Below are positions 7,712 through 15,409 of a stretch of 64,000 nt of DNA, one piece after another (within the stretch, counting starts at the first letter, position 1; each line of letters begins with the position of its first letter). The DNA is from Lachnospiraceae bacterium (GTDB lineage Bacteria > Bacillota > Clostridia > Lachnospirales > Lachnospiraceae): positions 62,001-126,000 of the forward strand of contig JAFUPV010000002.1 of assembly GCA_017472605.1 (NCBI GenBank). Direction: 5' to 3'. The notes below the pieces were generated by a model, which had not been told where the DNA came from, ran no database searches, and saw nothing but the letters and a program-made list of their open reading frames with translations. A program made the translations under genes and the position numbers.

Positions 7712-9640
7712 TCACTTCCCATACGGCAGCGTCAGCACTGCCGTCGTCCCCTCGCCTTCACTGCTGCTGTACACCAGCGTACAGGGACTTCCATAGTACA
7801 GGCTTGCCCGCTGCAGAACATTCCACACCCCATAGTGATCCCCATTGGACTGCAGGGTTCCGTTATTCAGCTTCTCCACGGTCTCCGAATCCATTCCCAT
7901 TCCGGTGTCTGTGATGGTGATGACAAGGGCGCCCGCCTGATCTGTCACGGACACCGTGATGGTTCCGCTCTTATCCCGCCGCATCAGGATTCCGTGAACC
8001 AGCGAGTTCTCAATCAGCGGCTGCAGGGTCAGCTTGGGCAGCACAAAATGGTCGTAGACCGGATCCATCTGACAGGCCAGGCAGATTTCCGTTCCAAAAC
8101 GCATCTGCTGGATGTAGATGAAGTTCCGGGCGATTTCCAGTTCTTCCTTCAGATAAATGTTCTCATTTCCTTTATTCAGACTAAGCCGGTAAAAGGCGGA
8201 AAGCGCGGAAATAACCCGGGTCACGTCCTCCGTCTGCCCGTCCTCCGCCAGCCAGTTGATCATGGTCAGCGTATTATAAAGGAAGTGCGGATTGATCTGC
8301 TCATAGAGAGCCTTCATCTCGATTTCCTTAATCTGATTACCCAGCTCATACTGCTCTTTCATCAGCGTCTCCACCCGGCCAAGCATGTAGTTGTAGGACT
8401 GTACCAGATCATCAATCTCGTCTCCGTGGGAGCTTGGCTCCATCAGTGCCGGCAGAGTCTCCCGGATCTTCGACATATGCTTCGTCATGTCTGTCACACG
8501 GCGGATGTAGTAGCGGAAAAACAGATAAAAGAACAGAAGTCCCATGACAAGGACCACAACAAACAGCAGGACATAGCCGACACCCTGAGTCAGAAGGACC
8601 TCATAAGTCGTGTCATAGGGCTCCATGTAAGTCAGATACCAGTCCGTCTTATCCAGCTTTTTGGCAAACAGCCAGTAGGTCCGCTTGTCCAGCTCGATCA
8701 TGTGATATTCTCCATCACTGTAATCCTTCAGCGTGGAAACCGGAACCGTGATGCACTGGCTGTGATTGGCCGTGATCAGATCTCCGTTCTCATTGACAAT
8801 TGAAATATGAGCCGTCTCCGATTCACCAAGATAGGAGGTCAGGAGATTTTTGTTCATCTGAAAAAACAGGATTCCCACTGTTTTTGTATAATTCTTTGTG
8901 CTGCGAATCGCTTTGGCATACCCTACCACGGACGGATTATCCAGATAGCTGCTGGGAATCCGGGCCGCGCCCGGGTAACTGGCTACCACATAGCTGTACC
9001 AGAGTTCATCGCTGACACTGTCCAGACTGCGGATCTGGGCATTCTCTCCGATGTAGATTGCTTCATTATCCAGGTACAGGTACACATCACTGATCTCCGA
9101 CTTGCTGCAGCAGCTGTTCAGCAGGTCACGGATGTACAGCATGTCCCTCACCTGTTCCTGATAGCCCACATCCGAATTGTCCTTCTCCGCCAGCTTCCGG
9201 AATTCCTCCGTTCCCAGCACATTGTTGATCGTATCATTTACATTATTAATATAGTATTCCAGAAGCTGACTGGTCTGAAGAAAAGAAAACTGGGAGCCAT
9301 AGCTGACGGTCTCTTCGAAATGCTGAAACGAGGTTCGGACAAAAAACACGGAGAGCAGCGCAATGGGAATCAGTACCAGACAGGTGTACCAGACCACAAA
9401 CCGGCGTTTCAGAGTCGTTCTGCGGGTCATCCGGTCTTCCGTCTTCCGTGCGGTTCTTCCGGTCATCCGGTCCGCTGTCTTCTGCCCGGTTCTTCCGGTC
9501 ATCCGGTCCGCCGTCTTCTGCCCGGTTCTTCCGGTCATCCGGTCCGCCGTCTTCTGCCCGGTTCTTCCGGTCATCCGGTCCGCCGTCTTCCGCTCGATTC
9601 TGCCAGCCATCCGGCATTCCGTCCTATGCTTCTTCTCCAT
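7712..9640 (-). CDS. YesM-type sensor histidine kinase with N-terminal basic repeats
   Basis: The 642-residue membrane kinase has a first helix around VVWYTCLVLIPIALLSVFF, an extracellular sensor of roughly 270 residues, a second helix (YVLLFVVVLVMGLLFFYLFF), a HAMP linker, a His_kinase domain with INPHFLYN and an ATPase domain with PLIENSLVHG and DTGMGMD. It should phosphorylate the AraC-type regulator encoded just upstream, and by family the pair controls sugar uptake. I chose the ATG at 9640 because AAGGAGG lies upstream; it overlaps the regulator gene by 17 bases. Before the first membrane helix there is a highly basic cytoplasmic extension of about 80 residues made of five 12-residue repeats (KTADRMTGRTGQ type), which is unusual for this family. 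Confidence 0.93.
   Translation of the reverse strand: MEKKHRTECRMAGRIERKTADRMTGRTGQKTADRMTGRTGQKTADRMTGRTGQKTADRMTGRTARKTEDRMTRRTTLKRRFVVWYTCLVLIPIALLSVFFVRTSFQHFEETVSYGSQFSFLQTSQLLEYYINNVNDTINNVLGTEEFRKLAEKDNSDVGYQEQVRDMLYIRDLLNSCCSKSEISDVYLYLDNEAIYIGENAQIRSLDSVSDELWYSYVVASYPGAARIPSSYLDNPSVVGYAKAIRSTKNYTKTVGILFFQMNKNLLTSYLGESETAHISIVNENGDLITANHSQCITVPVSTLKDYSDGEYHMIELDKRTYWLFAKKLDKTDWYLTYMEPYDTTYEVLLTQGVGYVLLFVVVLVMGLLFFYLFFRYYIRRVTDMTKHMSKIRETLPALMEPSSHGDEIDDLVQSYNYMLGRVETLMKEQYELGNQIKEIEMKALYEQINPHFLYNTLTMINWLAEDGQTEDVTRVISALSAFYRLSLNKGNENIYLKEELEIARNFIYIQQMRFGTEICLACQMDPVYDHFVLPKLTLQPLIENSLVHGILMRRDKSGTITVSVTDQAGALVITITDTGMGMDSETVEKLNNGTLQSNGDHYGVWNVLQRASLYYGSPCTLVYSSSEGEGTTAVLTLPYGK
9410..9589 (-). 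repeat. 36-bp in-frame tandem repeat in the kinase gene
   Basis: Five units of 36 bp encode KTADRMTGRTGQ-like 12-mers at residues 18-77 of the histidine kinase. Three inner copies are nearly identical at the DNA level, which implies recent expansion. A 36-bp step keeps the frame. Confidence 0.92.
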
Positions 9641-11183
9641 GCGTTCCTTCTTCCTCCTTAAACCTGCTGGGCGACTTTCCAAAAAAACGTCCGAAGCTTT
9701 TGGTGAAATAGCTCTGATCGGTAAAGCCGACCGCTTCCGCCACTTCTGCCACCTTCAGATCCGTGTAGGTCAGAAGCTGGGCAGCCTTCTTCATGCGGCA
9801 GTCGATGATATAGGATTTGATCGTTGTTCCGGTCTTTTCTTTAAAATACATGCACAGGTAAGTCACAGACATGTAATAGGCGCGGCTGATGTCCGCAAGG
9901 GAAAGCGCCGGATTGTTCAGATTTTCCTGAATATAGTTCAGGACATCCGTAATGTCATCCTCCTGACGACTCTGTGCGCTGTGCGGCATGCAGTCCTGCA
10001 GCAGTTCCAGCAGGAAGTCGTGAAGTTCATCCAGACTGTTGCGCTGGTAAAACAGCTCCCACAGATAGAATTCCGAAACCTCTGCCTTCTTTTCCTGTAC
10101 CCTGTTCTGCAGAATCAGAAGCGCCAGCTGGAAATAGTGATTTTTTGTCACGCGCACAAGCGTTGTATCATGCTGCTTTAAGGTGCGGCGCAGGCCTTCC
10201 AGATAGCTGATGCAGGCAGCCGTGTTCCTGGATTTTAAGGAAAATTGAAATCCCTCCTGCTCCTGCGGAGAAAAAGAAACCGGTTCCAGCTGCATCTCCT
10301 GGAACGACAGAATCGGAGAGCGGTGATAAAAATGACGCTCCATGGTCAGAACCGCATCCTGATAGGACCGATAGATCCGGGGCAGACTGTCCGCCGGGGA
10401 ACCAACCGCAATCATCCAGCGAGACGCTTGTTTCGCCTCCGCCGTGCTGCCGGATCGATGGAGCAGACGGTCCAGCATTTTTTCCAGTTCCCATGTCCCG
10501 GCTGCCAAAAGCAGAATGATCCAGCCCCGCTTGGTTCCGGCACAGATGCCGCACCATTTCTGTTCCTCCAGCAGTCTGGTACACCATTTCACATCGCCGT
10601 CCGGACTGTAGTCCAGGTCCTCTTCCCTTCGCCTAAGCAAAATCGTATAGTGGCATGCGGCATGGGCAAATTCCGGATACTCCTCTTCCAGACAGGAAAT
10701 GCTTTCCTCATAGCTGTCCCTGTACTGACAGAGGCCAAGCGCCGCCTCTTCCAGCATCTGCCTTCTCTGAGCTTTTGCCGCATATCCCACCGCATTGGCT
10801 GTCTGTTTCTTCTCATTAATAAAGTCAATGACGCGCTTTACCGCTTCCTGAACCTGTTCCAGCGTAAATGGCTTTTCCAGGTATCCCCTTACCTGAAGAT
10901 CCAGCGCGGATTTCAGGTATTCCTTATCGTCATAGGCGCTCATCATGATCACCGGTACACGGGGAAACTGTTTTCGCACCTCCCGCACTGCCTCAATCCC
11001 GTCCACACGAGCCATCCGGATGTCCGTAATGATCAGGTCACCGCCCTTTTCCTTCATGGCTTCTATGATCTCGTCCCCATCGGAACAGAGAACCACATCC
11101 TTCACTCCATAGCCCGCCCAGTCGATTTTCTCGGCCAGGCGCCTGCGCACATGTATCTCGTCATCTGCTATAATAACACGCAT
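9624..11183 (-). CDS. YesN-type response regulator with AraC DNA-binding domain
   Basis: The 519-residue protein starts with a receiver domain (VIIADDE acidic pocket, phospho-acceptor Asp in IITDIRMA, Lys in YLEKPFT). It continues with a long linker and ends in a two-HTH AraC domain (LADISRAYYMS; VAEVAEAVGFTDQSYFTKSF). The family activates sugar-transport genes. I chose ATG 11183 because GGGAGG lies 7 bases upstream; the ATG two codons earlier is only one base from that site. It is transcribed divergently from the sugar importer it probably controls and overlaps the kinase gene. Confidence 0.93.
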   Translation of the reverse strand: MRVIIADDEIHVRRRLAEKIDWAGYGVKDVVLCSDGDEIIEAMKEKGGDLIITDIRMARVDGIEAVREVRKQFPRVPVIMMSAYDDKEYLKSALDLQVRGYLEKPFTLEQVQEAVKRVIDFINEKKQTANAVGYAAKAQRRQMLEEAALGLCQYRDSYEESISCLEEEYPEFAHAACHYTILLRRREEDLDYSPDGDVKWCTRLLEEQKWCGICAGTKRGWIILLLAAGTWELEKMLDRLLHRSGSTAEAKQASRWMIAVGSPADSLPRIYRSYQDAVLTMERHFYHRSPILSFQEMQLEPVSFSPQEQEGFQFSLKSRNTAACISYLEGLRRTLKQHDTTLVRVTKNHYFQLALLILQNRVQEKKAEVSEFYLWELFYQRNSLDELHDFLLELLQDCMPHSAQSRQEDDITDVLNYIQENLNNPALSLADISRAYYMSVTYLCMYFKEKTGTTIKSYIIDCRMKKAAQLLTYTDLKVAEVAEAVGFTDQSYFTKSFGRFFGKSPSRFKEEEGTHGEEA

Positions 11184-11236
11184 CCTCATACCTCCCTGCG
11201 TCAGCATATCCTGTGCCCCGCGCATATATCTTCTTT

Positions 11237-11245
11237 ATCATAGCA
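11237..11245 (-). promoter_or_regulatory. Extended -10 promoter of the YesN/YesM-type pair
   Basis: The minus strand reads TGCTATGAT, an extended -10 element, about 55 bases before the response-regulator start. No good -35 is present, as is usual for extended -10 promoters. It is back to back with the importer promoter. Confidence 0.45.
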
Positions 11246-11271
11246 CATTTACACAAGTTTGGGCATGTTTT

Positions 11272-11301
11272 TTGAGCATTCTTTATGTAATTCCATATAA
11301 C
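11272..11301 (+). promoter_or_regulatory. Candidate promoter of the sugar importer operon
   Basis: TTGAGC (11272-11277) and TATAAC (11296-11301) are separated by 18 bases, in the 293-base gap between divergent operons. A leader of about 170 bases would precede the first permease gene. No other obvious signal was seen in this gap. Confidence 0.45.
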
Positions 11302-11476
11302 CCAAAAGAAATTCCATGTTTTTTCCCTCCAGTTTTTGCTAAGATAAACACACAGGAACCGAACAGCAGACTTACATCATTTCGATTCCGGTTCTGTTTT
11401 TGCCGGAAATCACGCCGATTATTTCCGGCAGTCAGCTGCCAGGCAAATGCTTGACATTACATAAGGAGGTATCTGC

Positions 11477-12424
11477 GTGAAGACAAAACAACCTGCGTAT
11501 AAACCGAAAAAAACAAGCTTCTTTCGTGAGCTGTATCTGCGGCGAACCCTGCTGCTGATGCTCGTTCCGGCCGTTGTCCTTGTTTTCATTTTTAACTATG
11601 TTCCCATGGGCGGTGCCATCCTTGCCTTCAAGAAATTCAATTACCGCGACGGCATCTGGGGAAGCCCCTGGGTTGGTCTCAAAAACTTCCAGTTCTTCTT
11701 CAAATCCGGCAAAGCTGCCATGGTAACGAGAAACACGGCGCTCTACAACATCGCCTTCATTATCACCAGCACCTTCCTGGAAGTGTTCTTTGCCATCGTA
11801 CTCAACGAGATTTACCAGAAGAAGCTGAAGAAACTGGTTCAGTCCTTCATCTTCCTTCCGTACTTCATCTCCTGGGTTGTTGTCGGCTCCATCGCCTACA
11901 GCCTGCTGAACTATGAAACCGGTACTCTCAACTCCATTCTGACCAGTCTTGGATTTGACCGGATCAACTTCTACAGCAAAGGCGGCTACTGGCCATTCAT
12001 CATTGTTATCTTTAATGCATGGAAGGGCGTCGGCTACGGCATGGTCGTTTATCTGGCATCCATCGTCGGCATTGACGGCTCCATCATGGAGGCTGCCGAA
12101 ATCGACGGTGCCAACATCTTCCAGCGGGTACGTTACATCACAATCCCCTCCCTGACCTCGACCATCATCACCCTGACCCTTCTGGCTCTCGGTAAGGTCT
12201 TCCGCGGAAACCTGGATCTCTTCTATCAGGTGGTCGGTCAGAACGGTATGCTGTTCAACTACACCGACGTCATCGATACCTATGTGTTCCGTCTGACGCT
12301 GAAGGCTTCCGACATCGGACAGACCGTTGCCATTGGTCTTTATCAGTCCGTCCTGTGCTTTATCACCATCCTGATTGCAAACTGGGTCGTAAAGCGCAAA
12401 AACGAAGACTATTCACTGTTCTAA
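11477..12424 (+). CDS. Sugar ABC transporter permease, LplB type
   Basis: The 315-residue permease has about six membrane helices and the EAA loop (EAAEIDGANIFQRVRYITIP) that docks on the ATPase. The N-terminal pattern, including FNYVPMGG, fits the LplB/YtePQ group of oligosaccharide importers. It begins with GTG, supported by AAGGAGG 7 bases upstream. It pairs with the next permease and a solute-binding protein. No ATPase gene is in the operon, so a shared MsmK-like ATPase elsewhere is expected. Confidence 0.93.
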   Translation: MKTKQPAYKPKKTSFFRELYLRRTLLLMLVPAVVLVFIFNYVPMGGAILAFKKFNYRDGIWGSPWVGLKNFQFFFKSGKAAMVTRNTALYNIAFIITSTFLEVFFAIVLNEIYQKKLKKLVQSFIFLPYFISWVVVGSIAYSLLNYETGTLNSILTSLGFDRINFYSKGGYWPFIIVIFNAWKGVGYGMVVYLASIVGIDGSIMEAAEIDGANIFQRVRYITIPSLTSTIITLTLLALGKVFRGNLDLFYQVVGQNGMLFNYTDVIDTYVFRLTLKASDIGQTVAIGLYQSVLCFITILIANWVVKRKNEDYSLF

Positions 12425-12442
12425 GAAAGGAGGAGTATGTTC

Positions 12443-13333
12443 ATGAAAAAGAATCGCAAGCTGCCAAAAGACGAAATACTCTTCCGTGTGATCGGCTATC
12501 CGCCGCTGTTCCTCTTCGCACTGATCTGCGTGCTCCCGTTTATCCTGGTCATCGGCTCTTCCTTTGCCAGTGAAAAGGAGATCATGGTTCACGGCTACTC
12601 GCTGATCCCCAGACAGTTCACACTGGAAAGCTATAAAACCATTTTCCAGAACCCGGAATCCATCCTCCGCGCCTACGGCGTGACCATCTTCATCACCATC
12701 GTCGGTACTGTTGTCAGCACCTTCATCTGCATGATGACCGGCTACGTCCTGATGCGTAAGGATTTCCGCTGGAGAAACAGGTTTTCCTTCTATTTCTTCT
12801 TCACCACCCTGTTTTCCGGCGGCATGATGCCCTGGTACATGGTGTGTGTAAACCTTGGTCTGAAGGACAGCATTCTTGCTCTCATCGTTCCAAGTCTTGT
12901 ATCCGTATGGAACATTATCCTTGTAAAAGGCTTTGTGGGCGGAATCCCCTATGAAATCACGGAATCCGCAAAGATCGACGGCGCCGGAGACTTCCAGATC
13001 TTCGTCCGTCTGATCTGGCCGCTGTCCACACCGGTTATTGCTACCATCGGTCTGTTCACGGCTCTCGGCTTCTGGAACAGCTGGTACAACACCATGCTCT
13101 TCATCAACGACAGCAATCTATACAGCCTGCAGTATCTGCTCTACAAGCTGATCAACGACGCACAGGCACTGAAACAGATTGCTGCGGAGTCCAACGAAAT
13201 CATCGAAACCGTGCCCATCGAGTCCATGAAGATGGCGCTGACCGTTGTTGTTACCGGCCCGATCCTGCTTCTGTATCCGTTTGTACAGAGATACTTTATC
13301 AAAGGTCTGACCCTTGGTGCTGTTAAGGGCTGA
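12443..13333 (+). CDS. Sugar ABC transporter permease, LplC type
   Basis: The 296-residue second permease of the importer has six helices and an EAA-type loop (ESAKIDGAGDFQIFVRLIWP). A start at 12437 is possible, but AAAGGAGG is only 3 bases from it and 9 from the ATG at 12443, so the latter is preferred. Family members pair with LplB-type permeases to import oligosaccharides or uronic-acid sugars. The gap from the upstream permease is only 18 bases. Confidence 0.92.
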   Translation: MKKNRKLPKDEILFRVIGYPPLFLFALICVLPFILVIGSSFASEKEIMVHGYSLIPRQFTLESYKTIFQNPESILRAYGVTIFITIVGTVVSTFICMMTGYVLMRKDFRWRNRFSFYFFFTTLFSGGMMPWYMVCVNLGLKDSILALIVPSLVSVWNIILVKGFVGGIPYEITESAKIDGAGDFQIFVRLIWPLSTPVIATIGLFTALGFWNSWYNTMLFINDSNLYSLQYLLYKLINDAQALKQIAAESNEIIETVPIESMKMALTVVVTGPILLLYPFVQRYFIKGLTLGAVKG

Positions 13334-13377
13334 TGTTGGCACATCCGTCCGGATGAAAACACGCTGCGCGTAAATCG

Positions 13378-13422
13378 AACTGTTCCCTGCGCTTCCGGCA
13401 GGAAACAATACCGGGAACAGTT
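13378..13422 (+). terminator. Stem-loop between permease and binding-protein genes
   Basis: A 10-bp perfect stem (13378-13387 with 13413-13422) has a 25-base loop and no T-tract. The position is typical of mRNA-stabilising or attenuating hairpins that give more binding protein than permease. Confidence 0.55.
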
Positions 13423-13463
13423 GACTATAAAACCAATATTTTTATATTATAAGGAGGTTTCTT

Positions 13464-14990
13464 ATGAAGAGAACACACAGAATCGTATCCCTGGCTCTGG
13501 CTGCAATGACCGCGTTTGCTGCAGTACCGGTAATGGCTGAGGAAACAAAAGAGTACTATGGAAACGACGTTTCCGAGCACGTTGAGCTGACGCTGTACTA
13601 CGTTGGAAATGAGTACGGCGACGAGCAGATGATCTTCGACTATGTAAACGAGGTTATGGAAGAGAAGATCAATGCAACCATCAACTTCAAGGCTCTGAGC
13701 ATGTCTGACTACGCAACCAACTACTCTCTGCTTCTGGCAGGCGGCGAGGCAATCGACCTGATCTACACCTCCGGCTGGTGCTTCTATGCAGACGAGGCTG
13801 GTAAGGGCGCATTCAACGAGATCACCGACGAGCTGATCGAGCAGTACATGCCGCAGACTCTGGAAAGCCAGAACGTTGCTTCCTATGAGCAGGGCAAGAT
13901 TGACGGCAAGCTGTACTACATGCCGTGCAGCAAGCTTGGTTTCGGTCATCCGTGCGTAGTAATCCGCGGCGACCTGCGTGAAAAGTACGGCCTGGACGAG
14001 CTTGAGACTCTGGATGACCTGAAGGAGTACATGATGGCAGTTGCAGCTGACGAAGAGTCCGGCGTTACCTACGCTTACAACGCATCTCTCGACGGAAAGA
14101 AGCTTCAGGATCTGTTCGCATCAACCGGAAACAGCCTGATCACCGTTGACAGCAACAACTACTTCTTCTATCAGTACGAAGAAGGTAAGACCGAGTACAC
14201 CGCTGAGGATGTATTCTGCCTCTATGAGTCCGATATCTTCAAGTCCTTCGCAGAAGAGATGAAGGAACTGGCTGCAGCAGGAACCTGGTCCATGAGCTCC
14301 ATCAACAACCAGACCACCGTTCAGGATTCCTTCCTTAACGGAACCTCCGCTGTATTTATTGAGAACCTTGGAACCTGCGGAAACGTTGCAAACTCCATCG
14401 CACAGTCCAACCCTGACTGGAATCCGGAAATCTACGATCTGAACCTGGATCAGGTTTCCACTGCTGCATATGACGGCGACGGCTACGCAGTACCGTACAC
14501 CTCCGAGAACATGGAGCGCGCGCTGATGGCTCTGGATATCATGAAGAACGATCCGGACGTTTACGTTGCAATGCGTTACGGTATCCCGGATTACCACATC
14601 ACCCTGAACGAGGACGGCACATGGAGCCAGGCTGAGAACTACGGCACATGGTCCTACGGCGCAGCTGTTTCATGGGGTCTGAAGAACACCACTCTCGAGA
14701 TGGATCAGGACAACACCTTCCCGACCGTTATCGAGCTGATGAACACCTATAAGGAAATCTCCGTTGACAGCCCGACCGTTGCATTCTCCTTCTCCACCAC
14801 CAACGTTGCTGACGCATGGGCAAGCGTATCGGAAGTTTACACCCAGTACATCCCGCTGCTCCAGCTTGGTCTGGTAGACGACATTGACGGATGGCTTGCA
14901 GAGTTCAACTCCATGGCAGAGGCTGCCGGAATGGAAGAGCTGAAGACTGAGATCGCTGCTCAGCTGACCGCTTACTACGAGTCCAGATAA
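13464..14990 (+). CDS. Extracellular solute-binding protein of the sugar importer
   Basis: The 508-residue exported protein fits the large solute-binding family linked to LplB/LplC permeases, with the ligand-binding part from about residue 40 and a C-terminal helical part. The signal peptide ends in AVPVMAEE and has no lipobox cysteine, so signal peptidase I cleavage is predicted instead of lipidation, odd for a Gram-positive binding protein. AAGGAGG precedes the ATG. Codon use is strongly biased toward a few codons (GAC, GGC, AAC, CTG), consistent with very high expression. It delivers an unknown oligosaccharide to the two upstream permeases. Confidence 0.92.
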   Translation: MKRTHRIVSLALAAMTAFAAVPVMAEETKEYYGNDVSEHVELTLYYVGNEYGDEQMIFDYVNEVMEEKINATINFKALSMSDYATNYSLLLAGGEAIDLIYTSGWCFYADEAGKGAFNEITDELIEQYMPQTLESQNVASYEQGKIDGKLYYMPCSKLGFGHPCVVIRGDLREKYGLDELETLDDLKEYMMAVAADEESGVTYAYNASLDGKKLQDLFASTGNSLITVDSNNYFFYQYEEGKTEYTAEDVFCLYESDIFKSFAEEMKELAAAGTWSMSSINNQTTVQDSFLNGTSAVFIENLGTCGNVANSIAQSNPDWNPEIYDLNLDQVSTAAYDGDGYAVPYTSENMERALMALDIMKNDPDVYVAMRYGIPDYHITLNEDGTWSQAENYGTWSYGAAVSWGLKNTTLEMDQDNTFPTVIELMNTYKEISVDSPTVAFSFSTTNVADAWASVSEVYTQYIPLLQLGLVDDIDGWLAEFNSMAEAAGMEELKTEIAAQLTAYYESR

Positions 14991-15027
14991 TCCATCTGCA
15001 TTCACGTTTCAATTTTCTTTCATAACC

Positions 15028-15052
15028 CCTGCTGATTTCCAACGTCAGCAGG
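15028..15052 (+). terminator. Small stem-loop after the binding-protein gene
   Basis: An 8-bp stem (15028-15035 with 15045-15052) lies between the binding-protein stop and the main terminator, with no T-run. It could protect the 3' end. The rest of 15053-15146 is GC-rich and holds no recognised gene or riboswitch. Confidence 0.35.
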
Positions 15053-15146
15053 GACCTCCTGACAGGGGAGCCCAAACAGTTCCCGCGCCGCCGGAGTGTC
15101 TGCGCACGACGGCGGCAAAAAGCATATCGCTTCGAAAAGGATTTTT

Positions 15147-15179
15147 GCCTCCGGTTCTCTGGAACCGGAGGCTTTTTTT
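15147..15179 (+). terminator. Intrinsic terminator of the importer operon
   Basis: A perfect 10-bp stem (15147-15156 with 15163-15172) is followed by seven Ts. It ends the importer operon. Confidence 0.93.
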
Positions 15180-15232
15180 GCCAATTCTCCAGGAAAATAT
15201 GCACAAAAAAAGCTGGATTATCCATGGAAATA

Positions 15233-15241
15233 TGATATAAT
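15233..15241 (+). promoter_or_regulatory. Extended -10 promoter for the lectin-domain protein
   Basis: TGATATAAT is a perfect extended -10 (TGnTATAAT) with no good -35. It lies 168 bases before the surface-protein start; the remaining leader shows no recognised riboswitch. Confidence 0.6.
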
Positions 15242-15409
15242 CAAGACAGATTCGCAGATCGTGACAAATTATTCAGAACCAGATAACCCTTCGTAACTTC
15301 GTAATCCGATATCCTCACAGTCTCTTTCCCACACAACAGAACGAATGTACTAAAAAAGGTTCCATCCGGCTGAATCTGCTGCGAAAAAAAGAATGAACGG
15401 GGGACAACT

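Noticed and set aside
9363..10181. Long plus-strand open frames opposite the YesM/YesN-type genes
   Set aside because: They are shadows of the well-supported kinase and regulator; the repetitive Arg/Ser/Pro translation reflects the 36-bp repeat read on the wrong strand.
15053..15146. Possible riboswitch or T-box in the GC-rich stretch after the binding-protein gene
   Set aside because: No T-box sequence, aptamer core or downstream gene partner fits; only simple hairpins and the terminator are present.
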